From an uncultured Christensenellaceae bacterium (lineage in GTDB: Bacteria; Bacillota; Clostridia; Christensenellales; Borkfalkiaceae), in NCBI GenBank assembly GCA_910586675.1, contig CAJUJO010000011.1:1-43480 (forward strand): a DNA stretch of 43,480 bases, in the 5' to 3' direction. The position numbers were made by a program, and so were the translations under genes. The notes beneath the pieces were generated by a model. It was not told the DNA's origin. It did not search any database and saw only the letters and a program-made list of their open reading frames with translations. This document shows positions 21,759 through 29,297 of the stretch, one piece after another; positions within the stretch are counted from its first letter, which is position 1; each line of letters begins with the position of its first letter.

Positions 21759-24050
21759 TTATTTCTTTCTTCTGCCTTTCAGCTTTTCGAGGTCTACTTC
21801 CTCCACCTTCTTTTCCGAAGGCTTCACGACGAAGAGCACCACGATCACGATGGCGAGCACCGCCGAGACGGAGAAGAGCACGATGGACGTAATGTTGTTT
21901 TCCAGCCAATACGTTTCGCCGGGCGTTACGTCGATCGGGTTGCGGACTTCGATGACCTGATAAGCCGTCGCCTCGTTCTTGGGCAACTGCGCGTCCGTTA
22001 CGACGAGCTTCACGAAGTAGAACCCGGACTCCTGCGGACGGAAGGAAAGCGAGCTATCGGGATTCCAATTATAATCGTTATCCGTTCTGTCCCAAGCCGC
22101 GTCGTCCTCGCTCACCTCGCTGTTGTACTTCTGGATTTCCGTGAGGTAATCGAGATAGTTTTCGGGGTGAAGCACCATATCCGAATAGGAAAGGTTTCCC
22201 GCCGTATACTTGCTCTCGTCGAAGCGGTAAAGCGTGTAGTCCTGCAAATATCCTTCGAGCGCGATGACCTCGAAGCTGTCGATGGTGTAAGAGCTGTCGC
22301 GGTAACCGAGGGACTTTTCGCCGGGATCTTCGATGACGGCGCCGTCGTAACCGACGGTAAAATGAAATTCGGGAATGACGGTATCGTCGATATTGCTGCT
22401 CGTAACGGTTACCCATTCGCCGTCGATATACAGCTTCATCTCGTTGCCCGACTTGTCCGCCGCAATCACGCGGAAGGAATACGTGCCCATCTTATCGATC
22501 TCGAAGCGGAGCGCGTTGTAGTTGAGCGTCGTCGCAGAAGAGTAGGAAGCGCTTTCCGACTGTCCCGGCTTATGATAATAAATGCTGAATCTTAAATCTC
22601 TGTAATCGGCGCACGCGCTGGAAATGAGCCCGCGCAGGGAAGGGAGATAGAAATACGCGCCCTTGCCCGCTTTCGCCGTGCTCGCGGCTTCTTCCACCGC
22701 CTGCTGATAAGGTTCGATCATGTCCTGCGCGTCCTTCGTCAGTTTGCTGACGGGGTTGTCCGCGTCCGAAGCGTCCGTCTCGATGCAGGAGTATTCGGGT
22801 CCCGTGCGCTCGGTATCGACGAGCATGAAGTCCTTCTTCGTTTCCCCTTCCGTCTGCTTGACAACGGCGCTCTCCGCCGCATACCAGGTGAGATAGACGT
22901 AATCGGGGTCGGCGCCCTCCGCCTTGGTTCTGCCGTCGTCAAGCTCGAAGCGGACGCTCACGTACTCGCGCGTGCTGTCGTCGCTCTGACGAAGGAAGTA
23001 GGTAGAGGTGTTGAGCGATTTGTACTCGGGCTCGGTAACGTCCGATTTGTACATATAATATTGGCGGGTTACGCTCACCGTTTCATCGCATACGTCGATG
23101 GCCTCATAGGTAAGGCTATACTTCTGACCGAGCGTAAACGCGTACACTTTCTGATTAAATACGAGCACGGGGGGCGTATCGTCCTCCACTCTTCCGCCCG
23201 TAACTGCCACGGTTCCGTCCTCTTCCACCTTAACGGTGCCGTCGGGATTTTTCGCATCCGTTCCGTTTTTGAGTGCGAAGCTCTGCCCGTTCAGCTCCTT
23301 CAAGAGGATCTTCTGCGCAACCTGCGTTTCGCCCTCTTCCGCTTCGGGAAGCTCCGCCGTAAACGTCATGGGAATCCTCGGCGTAGAGGACGCGGAGGAA
23401 AGATATTCGAGGAAGTATCCGCCGATATTGGTGAACAAGCCCGCTTCTTCGCCGTTGATTTCCACGGCAAAGGCGCCGTTCTTGTCGCCCGTGAACGCGA
23501 TTTTCACGTCCTGCTTGGCGGCGATGGCAATCTTTTTCGACGGTATAAACTCTTCGTCCTTTTGATGCGCGGCGTCCTTTATATAAACCTCCGCGCCCGT
23601 TTCCGTCGCTTCGAATACGAGTGAGTTGGTCGCCTTGCCCTCTTTGCTGATATTCTCCTCCGCGCTCTCGAACGCGAGCGTGAGTTTCTCAAATTCGATC
23701 GCGGGAAAATTCACGGCGATCGAGAAATACTGCGCTTTGCCGGGATTGGCGAGCGAACCGCTCTCCGCTTCCGATTTTACGTACCATTTCAGCGCGAGGT
23801 CGCGGCGGAAATACATTTTGCCTTCGTCGGAAAGCACGAATGCGGTATACGCAGGCTCATCCTCCCCCTGCTGCGCCTTGAACGCCTTTACCTCTCCGCC
23901 CGCGCCCGCGGAAAATATACCCGACGGCGCGTAATCCGCCGCGGAAACTCCCTTTGAGGGCACCGCAAGCCCGAACGCCGCGCCCAATACGAGGACGAAT
24001 GCGGCGATAAGCGCTGCGAGCGTAATCAAACGAATTTTAACCTTGTTCAT
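21759..24050 (-). CDS. Large secreted, C-terminally membrane-anchored protein of unknown function
   Basis: 763 residues from the ATG at 24050. I chose this start because the promoter -10 box overlaps the upstream ATG candidate. A clear signal peptide (basic MNKVKIR, hydrophobic core, cleavage probably after VSA near residue 37) and a C-terminal membrane helix (ITSIVLFSVSAVLAIVIVVLFVV) followed by a lysine-rich tail show an extracellular, membrane-anchored protein. The exterior is acidic, rich in E, D, T, Y and S. It has beta-rich segments that may be Ig-like repeats, such as GTYSFRVIAADKSGNEM and SGFYFVKLVVTDAQL. No catalytic motif or sortase signal is visible. It is monocistronic. Confidence 0.85.
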   Translation of the reverse strand: MNKVKIRLITLAALIAAFVLVLGAAFGLAVPSKGVSAADYAPSGIFSAGAGGEVKAFKAQQGEDEPAYTAFVLSDEGKMYFRRDLALKWYVKSEAESGSLANPGKAQYFSIAVNFPAIEFEKLTLAFESAEENISKEGKATNSLVFEATETGAEVYIKDAAHQKDEEFIPSKKIAIAAKQDVKIAFTGDKNGAFAVEINGEEAGLFTNIGGYFLEYLSSASSTPRIPMTFTAELPEAEEGETQVAQKILLKELNGQSFALKNGTDAKNPDGTVKVEEDGTVAVTGGRVEDDTPPVLVFNQKVYAFTLGQKYSLTYEAIDVCDETVSVTRQYYMYKSDVTEPEYKSLNTSTYFLRQSDDSTREYVSVRFELDDGRTKAEGADPDYVYLTWYAAESAVVKQTEGETKKDFMLVDTERTGPEYSCIETDASDADNPVSKLTKDAQDMIEPYQQAVEEAASTAKAGKGAYFYLPSLRGLISSACADYRDLRFSIYYHKPGQSESASYSSATTLNYNALRFEIDKMGTYSFRVIAADKSGNEMKLYIDGEWVTVTSSNIDDTVIPEFHFTVGYDGAVIEDPGEKSLGYRDSSYTIDSFEVIALEGYLQDYTLYRFDESKYTAGNLSYSDMVLHPENYLDYLTEIQKYNSEVSEDDAAWDRTDNDYNWNPDSSLSFRPQESGFYFVKLVVTDAQLPKNEATAYQVIEVRNPIDVTPGETYWLENNITSIVLFSVSAVLAIVIVVLFVVKPSEKKVEEVDLEKLKGRRKK

Positions 24051-24093
24051 GTAATCCTGCTCCACACGGACAATCTGCCCGATAATCCTTTTC

Positions 24094-24122
24094 ATTTTAC
24101 ACAAAAATCCTTCTTCCGTCAA
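24094..24122 (-). promoter_or_regulatory. Promoter of the large secreted-protein gene
   Basis: Minus strand TTGACG (24117-24122), a 17-nt spacer and TAAAAT (24094-24099). A leader of about 35-40 nt with GGAG/CAGGA-like ribosome sites leads to the ATG at 24050. Confidence 0.65.
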
Positions 24123-24176
24123 GCGATAATGTTCGGCTCGCGGAAAGTTTTTCGCTTTTTCACACAACCCGCACAG

Positions 24177-24896
24177 TCATATAGGCTTCACGGCGGCGGC
24201 TACGTCGAATTTCGACCAGGGTATTTCGTCCGCGGGCGGTTCGCAAATGAATTTCATGCGCTCGTGCGTTACGGGATGGGTGAACGCGAGCGAATACGCC
24301 CAAAGCGCCAGCTTACCCTTCTGCGCGCGTTCCCCGCCGTAGCGCATGTCCCCGTAAACGGGATGCGCGATGCCCGCCGTTTGCACGCGGATCTGATGGC
24401 TTCTGCCCGTGTGCAGTTTAATATCGGCGAGGGCGAGCCCGTCCGCCTTCTGCACGATGCGGTAATCGAGGGAAGCCAGCTTCGCCCCGTCCGTTCCCTG
24501 CGTGCAGAGATAGACCATATTGTTGACGGTGTTCTTTTTCAGGTAGTTCACGAGCGTGCCGCTCTCCGCGTGCGGCGCGCCGTTGAGCACGGCGAGATAG
24601 CGCTTATCGAAGTCGCCCGTCTTCATCTGCTCGCATAAGCGCCCCGCCGCCTTGCTCGTCTTGGCGAACACCATGACGCCGCCCGTCGGACGGTCGAGAC
24701 GGTGCACGAGCCCGACGTATACGTTTCCGGGCTTTTCGTACCGCTCTTTCAGGTACGCTTTTACCCCGTCGAGCAGGTTGCCGTCCCCGCTCTCGTCGGG
24801 ACAGGAAGCCACGTTCTGGGGTTTGAATACGACGATCACGTGATTATCTTCATACAGAACGGTAAGCCCGTCCACGCGCTGCGATTTTTCACTCAT
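24177..24896 (-). CDS. RluA-family pseudouridine synthase (no S4 domain)
   Basis: 239 residues. The catalytic core starts directly (VLYEDNHVIVVFKPQNV). It has VHRLDRPTGGVMVFAKTS with the catalytic Asp, HTGRSHQIRVQ and GDMRYGG. The lack of an S4 domain is typical of RluA/TruC-like enzymes and of many clostridial paralogues. It makes pseudouridine in RNA; the target is unknown. It overlaps the methyltransferase gene by 8 nt, so two RNA-modifying enzymes are made from one mRNA. Confidence 0.92.
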   Translation of the reverse strand: MSEKSQRVDGLTVLYEDNHVIVVFKPQNVASCPDESGDGNLLDGVKAYLKERYEKPGNVYVGLVHRLDRPTGGVMVFAKTSKAAGRLCEQMKTGDFDKRYLAVLNGAPHAESGTLVNYLKKNTVNNMVYLCTQGTDGAKLASLDYRIVQKADGLALADIKLHTGRSHQIRVQTAGIAHPVYGDMRYGGERAQKGKLALWAYSLAFTHPVTHERMKFICEPPADEIPWSKFDVAAAVKPI

Positions 24897-25749
24897 TTAC
24901 GTAAATACCTCCCGCGCCGCAGGGAAGAGGGATTCCCTCTTCGGTGGGAAGCCCCACCTCGTACGCGTCTATCCTGCCCCCGCGCCCTTTCAGGCAAAGG
25001 GTAAGAATGTTGTTCAGAACCGCAGGCTGCAAGCCCGTGGTATAGCTGTTGATAAGAAAGAAGAGCGGGTCGCTTGACAGCACCTCCGCGCAAAGCTCGA
25101 CGAAGGGAAAGAGTTCGCTTTCTATTTTCCACATTTCCCCACTCGGGCCGCGCCCGTAGGAGGGAGGGTCCATGATGACCGCGTCATACTTGTTGCCGCG
25201 GCGGATCTCCCGCTGCACGAATTTTTTGCAATCGTCCACGATATAGCGGATTCCGCCCGTTAACCCCGAAAGTCTCGCGTTTTCGCCCGCGCGCTCCACC
25301 ATGCCCTTCGCCGCGTCGACATGCGTAACCTCCGCGCCCGCCTTTGCGCAAGCGACCGAAGCGCCGCCCGTATAGGCAAACAGGTTGAGAACCTTGATTT
25401 TGCGCCCCGCATTTTTGATGAGCGAAGCCGTCTTATCCCAATGCGCCGCCTGTTCGGGAAACAAGCCGGTATGCTTGAACCCCATGGGCTTTACTTTGAA
25501 GGTTAGGTCTTTATAAGAAACGTTCCAGCTGTCCGGCACGGGCTTTCGATATTCCCACGCGCCGCCCCCCTTTTCGCTACGGCGATAAACGGCGTTCAGC
25601 GCGGGAAAGGCAAATAAATCTGTCTGCGCCCGCCAGATGACCTGCGGATCGGGGCGGAGAAGGTATACGTCCTTCCAGCGCTCCAATTTATAGCCGTCGC
25701 CCGTGGCGACGACGGAAAAATCCTTCCAGCCTTCGGGAAATAAAATCAT
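24889..25749 (-). CDS. Class I SAM-dependent rRNA methyltransferase-like protein (RlmK/RlmI type)
   Basis: 286 residues. The SAM site is VLNLFAYTGGASVACAKAG (about 139-157), then VDAAKGMVERA, VDDCKKFV and the catalytic loop DPPSYGRGPSG. These match the RlmI and RlmKL C-terminal methyltransferase group that acts on 23S rRNA. The N-terminal PUA domain of RlmI is missing; instead a short beta region (1-100) precedes it. The ATG at 25749 comes 6 nt after a perfect TATAAT with no Shine-Dalgarno, a predicted leaderless mRNA. It is first gene of a pair with a pseudouridine synthase. The exact base modified is not known. Confidence 0.88.
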   Translation of the reverse strand: MILFPEGWKDFSVVATGDGYKLERWKDVYLLRPDPQVIWRAQTDLFAFPALNAVYRRSEKGGGAWEYRKPVPDSWNVSYKDLTFKVKPMGFKHTGLFPEQAAHWDKTASLIKNAGRKIKVLNLFAYTGGASVACAKAGAEVTHVDAAKGMVERAGENARLSGLTGGIRYIVDDCKKFVQREIRRGNKYDAVIMDPPSYGRGPSGEMWKIESELFPFVELCAEVLSSDPLFFLINSYTTGLQPAVLNNILTLCLKGRGGRIDAYEVGLPTEEGIPLPCGAGGIYVNE

Positions 25750-25755
25750 GATAAA

Positions 25756-25784
25756 ATTATATAAAATTTCCCGTCTTTTGTAAA
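25756..25784 (-). promoter_or_regulatory. Promoter of the methyltransferase gene, leaderless geometry
   Basis: Minus strand TTTACA (25779-25784), a 17-nt spacer and TATAAT (25756-25761), then six bases (TTTATC) and the ATG. Confidence 0.7.
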
Positions 25785-25828
25785 GTGATTTTTACGGATA
25801 AAGCCGCTTATTTCGCATAACTTCCACG

Positions 25829-25868
25829 AATAAAAACGGCGCGGCTCTTATTCAATGAGCCGCGCCGT
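25829..25868 (-). terminator. Terminator of asnB
   Basis: A perfect 12-bp stem ACGGCGCGGCTC / GAGCCGCGCCGT with a 9-nt loop, then TTTTATT on the minus strand. Confidence 0.9.
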
Positions 25869-25886
25869 ATACTTGCTTTGTTTTGA

Positions 25887-27470
25887 TTAAGTTCCGCTGC
25901 CGCCGTAGTTGGAAAGAACGCGCGCGGAAGGGTCGTTCACGTCGCACCCTTCCCATTCTTTGTTGGGCATCCAGAAGCCCGCGATCATTTCCGCCTGCCC
26001 GGGATAGTATTTTTCAAAAATCTCGCGGTATAAAAGCGCTTCTTTGGTAAAAGGTTTTGCGTGATAATCGTACTTTTCGGCAATTTTTTGCCAATCTTCC
26101 CCGTAAATGCCCCCGGCGTATTCCTTCAAATCGTCCACCATCGAATGCCCGACGGCGTCGGAAAACGCCGCCTTTTCGCGGTATAAAATACGGTTCGGAA
26201 GATAATCCCCCTCGAATGCGCGGCGAAGGAGGTATTTTCCAATGCCGTAGCGGTTGCGCTTCATTTCGGGGTCGATTCCCATAACGTACTCCGCGAACTC
26301 CAAGTCGCCGAAGGGAACGCGCGCTTCTAAAGAGTTGACGGAGATGCAGCGATCGGCGCGCAGCACGTCGTACATGTGCAGCTCGCGCACGCGCTTTTCC
26401 GCCTCCTGCTGAAAGGCTTGGGCGCTCGGCGCGAAGTCGGTATATTTATAGCCGAACAGCTCGTCTGAAATTTCCCCCGTCATGAGCACGCGCACGTCGG
26501 TATTCTCATGGATTTTTTTGCAGATGAGGTACATTCCCATGCTCGCGCGGACGGTGGTAATATCGTACGTAGCGAGCGCCTTTATCACCGTTTCCAAAGA
26601 TGCGAGCACTTCGTCGCGCGTCATGAAAATTTCGCTATGGTCGCTCCCGATATAGTCGGCGACCTCCCGCGCGTATTTCAGGTCGATGGCATCCTTCTTC
26701 ATGCCGACGGCAAAGGTGCGGATGGGGCGGGACGTGCGCTTCTGCGCAATTGCGCACACGAGCGAGGAATCCAGCCCGCCCGACAAAAGAAAGCCGAGCG
26801 GCGCGTCGGCGTCCATGCGCTTTTCGACGCCCTTTACCAGCTTTTCGCGGATATTTTTGCAGACCGTATCCAAATCCTCCTTTCCGCGCGGAAGGACTTT
26901 CGCCATATCGCGGTAGCAGACAAACTTTCCGTCCGCATAATAGTGCCCGGGCGGAAAGGGATAAATTTTTCCTTTCACGATCCCGACAAGATTTTTCGGT
27001 TCGCTCGCAAATGCGATTTCCCCGCCCGAAAGATAACCGTAATAGAGCGGGCGGATTCCGATGGGGTCGCGCGCGGCGACGTATCTCTTTTTCACTCCGT
27101 CGTATAAAACGCAAGCAAACTCCGCGTCCAGCATGCGGAACATCTCCGTGCCGTAAAGCTCGTAAAGCGGAAGCAGTATTTCGCAGTCGGACTCGGACTG
27201 AAAGCAATAGCCCCGCGCTTCCAGCTCCGCCTTCGTCTTGCGGAATCCGAACAGTTCGCCGTTGCACACGAGAAAGTTTTTTCCCTTAAAAAAGGGCTGC
27301 ATGCCCGCCGCGTTCAAGCCCATAATGGCGAGGCGGTGAAACCCGACGAAGCCCTCTTCCGTTTCCGAAAACGCGCTCATGTCCGGCCCGCGCGATACCG
27401 TTTGATAAAACGCCTTTTCCGCTTCCGAAAGCGGCACGCTCTTTCCCGTAAGGCAGAATATCGAACACAT
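25887..27470 (-). CDS. asnB: Asparagine synthase, glutamine-hydrolysing
   Basis: 527 residues. The mature N-terminus has the nucleophile Cys2 (MCSIFCLTG), then RGPDMS and CNGELFGF of the class II glutamine amidotransferase half. The synthetase half has the pyrophosphate loop LLSGGLDSSLV and EARVPF. It makes asparagine from aspartate, glutamine and ATP. The ATG at 27470 has GGGAGG upstream. A T-box leader with an AAC codon at the specifier position controls it, so expression should rise when tRNA-Asn is uncharged. It is a single-gene transcript with its own terminator. Confidence 0.97.
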   Translation of the reverse strand: MCSIFCLTGKSVPLSEAEKAFYQTVSRGPDMSAFSETEEGFVGFHRLAIMGLNAAGMQPFFKGKNFLVCNGELFGFRKTKAELEARGYCFQSESDCEILLPLYELYGTEMFRMLDAEFACVLYDGVKKRYVAARDPIGIRPLYYGYLSGGEIAFASEPKNLVGIVKGKIYPFPPGHYYADGKFVCYRDMAKVLPRGKEDLDTVCKNIREKLVKGVEKRMDADAPLGFLLSGGLDSSLVCAIAQKRTSRPIRTFAVGMKKDAIDLKYAREVADYIGSDHSEIFMTRDEVLASLETVIKALATYDITTVRASMGMYLICKKIHENTDVRVLMTGEISDELFGYKYTDFAPSAQAFQQEAEKRVRELHMYDVLRADRCISVNSLEARVPFGDLEFAEYVMGIDPEMKRNRYGIGKYLLRRAFEGDYLPNRILYREKAAFSDAVGHSMVDDLKEYAGGIYGEDWQKIAEKYDYHAKPFTKEALLYREIFEKYYPGQAEMIAGFWMPNKEWEGCDVNDPSARVLSNYGGSGT

Positions 27471-27500
27471 AACGACCTCCCTTTCCCGAAGTTACGGGGC

Positions 27501-27762
27501 AAAAAAATACGGCTATCCGTCCTTCGCTGCTTAGGACGGATAGCCGATGATCCGCGGTGCCACCTAAATTACCGTATAAAACGGTCGCTCGTTACCTCTT
27601 CCAAGGCTTCCGCGTTTACGCCGCGGATACGGCTTCCCCTACTCGTCTCCTTTCGGTTTGCAGCTCGGGAGCGTTTTTCCCGTCGGGCGCCTGCGGGGTT
27701 TCCACTGTCTCCCGCTCACTGAACAAGACGTATCCGTCGATACTCCTCTCCGTCATCGCTTT
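27501..27762 (-). ncRNA. T-box riboswitch leader (asparagine)
   Basis: The core T-box sequence AGGTGGCACCGCGG lies at 27552-27565 (minus). It is followed by a perfect 13-bp terminator (27510-27522 with 27534-27546) and seven T residues at 27501-27507. Upstream is a stem-I-like region, with the GGAGTA stretch near the 5' end and, on the 3' side, an AAC codon (27673-27675) just before GCTCCCGAG, where the specifier normally sits. AAC codes for Asn, matching the downstream asnB. The exact stem I pairing was judged by eye. Confidence 0.92.
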
Positions 27763-27768
27763 TCAATT

Positions 27769-27797
27769 ATAATAACAAATAAATAATGTAATGTCAA
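27769..27797 (-). promoter_or_regulatory. Promoter of the T-box/asnB transcript
   Basis: Minus strand TTGACA (27792-27797), a 17-nt spacer and TATTAT (27769-27774). RNA should start near 27762. Confidence 0.7.
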
Positions 27798-27842
27798 GAA
27801 AATTATACATATTATTTCGTTTTTTTATTCTTTTATCCAAAT

Positions 27843-28541
27843 TTACTCGGAAAGAAAATCTTCCCTGTTCAAGCCCTTTTTCAGTTTTTCCAGCGCGCGC
27901 TTTTCGATGCGGGAAACGTAAGAGCGGGAAATTTTCATTTTCTGCGCGACTTCCCTCTGCGCGAGCGGCGCGCCGCCCGTGAGCGCATAGCGCATGCAGA
28001 TGATGAGCGTTTCACGCTCGGTGAGCAGCTTTTTGACGGCTGCAAGAAACTTTTCCTGCATGAGCGACTGCTCCACCCGCCCGAACACCTTATCCTCCTT
28101 TTCGAATAAAAGATCGATCAAGGTAAGCTCATTGCCGTCCTTGTCCGTTCCGACGGGGTCGGAAAGGGAAACGTTGTTCTTGTGTTTTTTGCCCGAACGG
28201 ATGAGCATAAGAATTTCGTTTTCGATACAGCGCGCCGTATAGGTGGCAAGCCGCGTACCGTGCCCCGGCTTATAGGTATTGATGGCTTTGATGAGCCCGA
28301 TGCTGCCGACGGAAATCATGTCGTCCGTTTCCGCCGCGCCGTTGTACTTCTTTACGATATGCGCGACGAGGCGCATATTGTGCTTGACGAGCATATCCTT
28401 GGCGTGAGCGTCGCCCCCGGCGGCGAGTTTCAGATATTTTTCCTCTTCGGCGGCGGAAAGCGGCTTCGGATAGCTTCCGCCCGAAAACGCGCCCGTGAAA
28501 AAAAACAGCCGCCCTAAAACGGCATAAAGCATTTCTATCAT
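27843..28541 (-). CDS. sigK: Sporulation mother-cell sigma factor K
   Basis: 232 residues, normal length. A hydrophobic pro-sequence (LYAVLGRLFFFTGAFSG) precedes SYPKPLS, the region cut by the SpoIVFB protease in known pro-sigma-K. Region 2 includes MRLVAHIVKKYNGAAETDDMISVGSIGLIKAI, and region 4 ends with QREVAQKMKISRSYVSRIEKRAL. It directs late mother-cell gene expression (coat, cortex). The gene is in one piece, with no skin-type insertion. The ATG at 28541 has GAGGTGA upstream. It implies a spore-forming organism. Confidence 0.95.
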   Translation of the reverse strand: MIEMLYAVLGRLFFFTGAFSGGSYPKPLSAAEEEKYLKLAAGGDAHAKDMLVKHNMRLVAHIVKKYNGAAETDDMISVGSIGLIKAINTYKPGHGTRLATYTARCIENEILMLIRSGKKHKNNVSLSDPVGTDKDGNELTLIDLLFEKEDKVFGRVEQSLMQEKFLAAVKKLLTERETLIICMRYALTGGAPLAQREVAQKMKISRSYVSRIEKRALEKLKKGLNREDFLSE

Positions 28542-28557
28542 ACTTCACCTCGTGCGT

Positions 28558-28566
28558 TATTGTATG
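28558..28566 (-). promoter_or_regulatory. Sigma-E/K-type -10 element of sigK
   Basis: Minus strand CATACAATA, identical to the sigma-K -10 pattern CATAnnnTA and to the sigma-E -10 CATACAAT. It lies 16 nt upstream of the sigK ATG. No convincing -35 was found, so sigma-E or auto-activation by sigma-K cannot be told apart. Confidence 0.55.
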
Positions 28567-28724
28567 ATAAAACAAAGTTGTCCTATTACGCCGCACAGTA
28601 CAATTTTACCCGTCTATTCGCCCGATTTTAGAAAAATTCAACGAACAGTTGAGAAAATATCCTTAAAATAATTTTTGTTCCTGTGATATAATTTTTATGT
28701 AAATTACAGGAGGAGCGAATACAA

Positions 28725-29250
28725 ATGAATTGCGGAGAAAAAATCGCCGCGTTGAGAAAGTCGCGCAACATGACGCAGGCGGATCTCGGAAACGCCATGA
28801 ACGTTACCTATCAGGCGGTCTCTAAACGGGAACGCCGGGAGTCCGAGCCCGACTTCGACACCATGTCGAAAACCGTTAAATTCTTTGACGTGCCCATCAG
28901 CTACTTTGAAGGGGGAGGGCAGCTCCCCGCTCACACAGAGCCCGCGGGAACTTCCGCAAACGAAGCGGCGCAGATGCTCGGCGTGCGCACCGAAGGCGGA
29001 CACATCATTACCCTGCCCGGCATCATCTTCTTGCTGAGCCCCGACGGATTGCTGTTTCTGATTTTGCGAAAATTTTTCCTGCAATCGTCGCGGCAATCGT
29101 ATTCGTGTTTCTCCTTTTTTTCTGTTTCTTTGCGGCGTTCGTCATCTCCCCTTTCGCGTTTATCCCCGCGCTCGTCTGGCGGAACGTAATAACGCAAGAA
29201 TCAAATAATTTATCCGGGCATGTTTCCCATGCTTACCTCCAAGATAATAT
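28725..29250 (+). pseudogene. Decayed XRE-family regulator with zinc ribbon and membrane tail
   Basis: The first 75 codons give an XRE helix-turn-helix (IAALRKSRNMTQADLGNAMN), but the usual SKWERGE core reads SKRERRE. The expected zinc ribbon has lost its Cys (VRTEGGHIIT and, in the other frame, AVSDFAK). A frameshift near 29010-29020 moves the rest of the protein into another frame, where a good hydrophobic helix (IVAAIVFVFLLFFCFFAAFV) continues with no stop before the terminator. The AGGAGGAGCG ribosome site and a TATAAT upstream are intact. I read this as a pseudogene. A programmed frameshift is much less likely because conserved residues are also lost. Confidence 0.75.
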
Positions 29251-29252
29251 AG

Positions 29253-29282
29253 AAAAAGACGGCAATTTATTGCCGTCTTTTT
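29253..29282. terminator. Bidirectional terminator after aspS
   Basis: A perfect 13-bp stem AAAAAGACGGCAA / TTGCCGTCTTTTT with a 4-nt loop, T-rich on both strands. It serves aspS (minus) and the decayed regulator (plus). Confidence 0.9.
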
Positions 29283-29297
29283 CTCGTATGCTTTTAT

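Noticed and set aside
24051..24167. Longer N-terminus (MKRIIGQIV) of the secreted protein
   Set aside because: That ATG overlaps the -10 box TAAAAT and would destroy the signal peptide layout.
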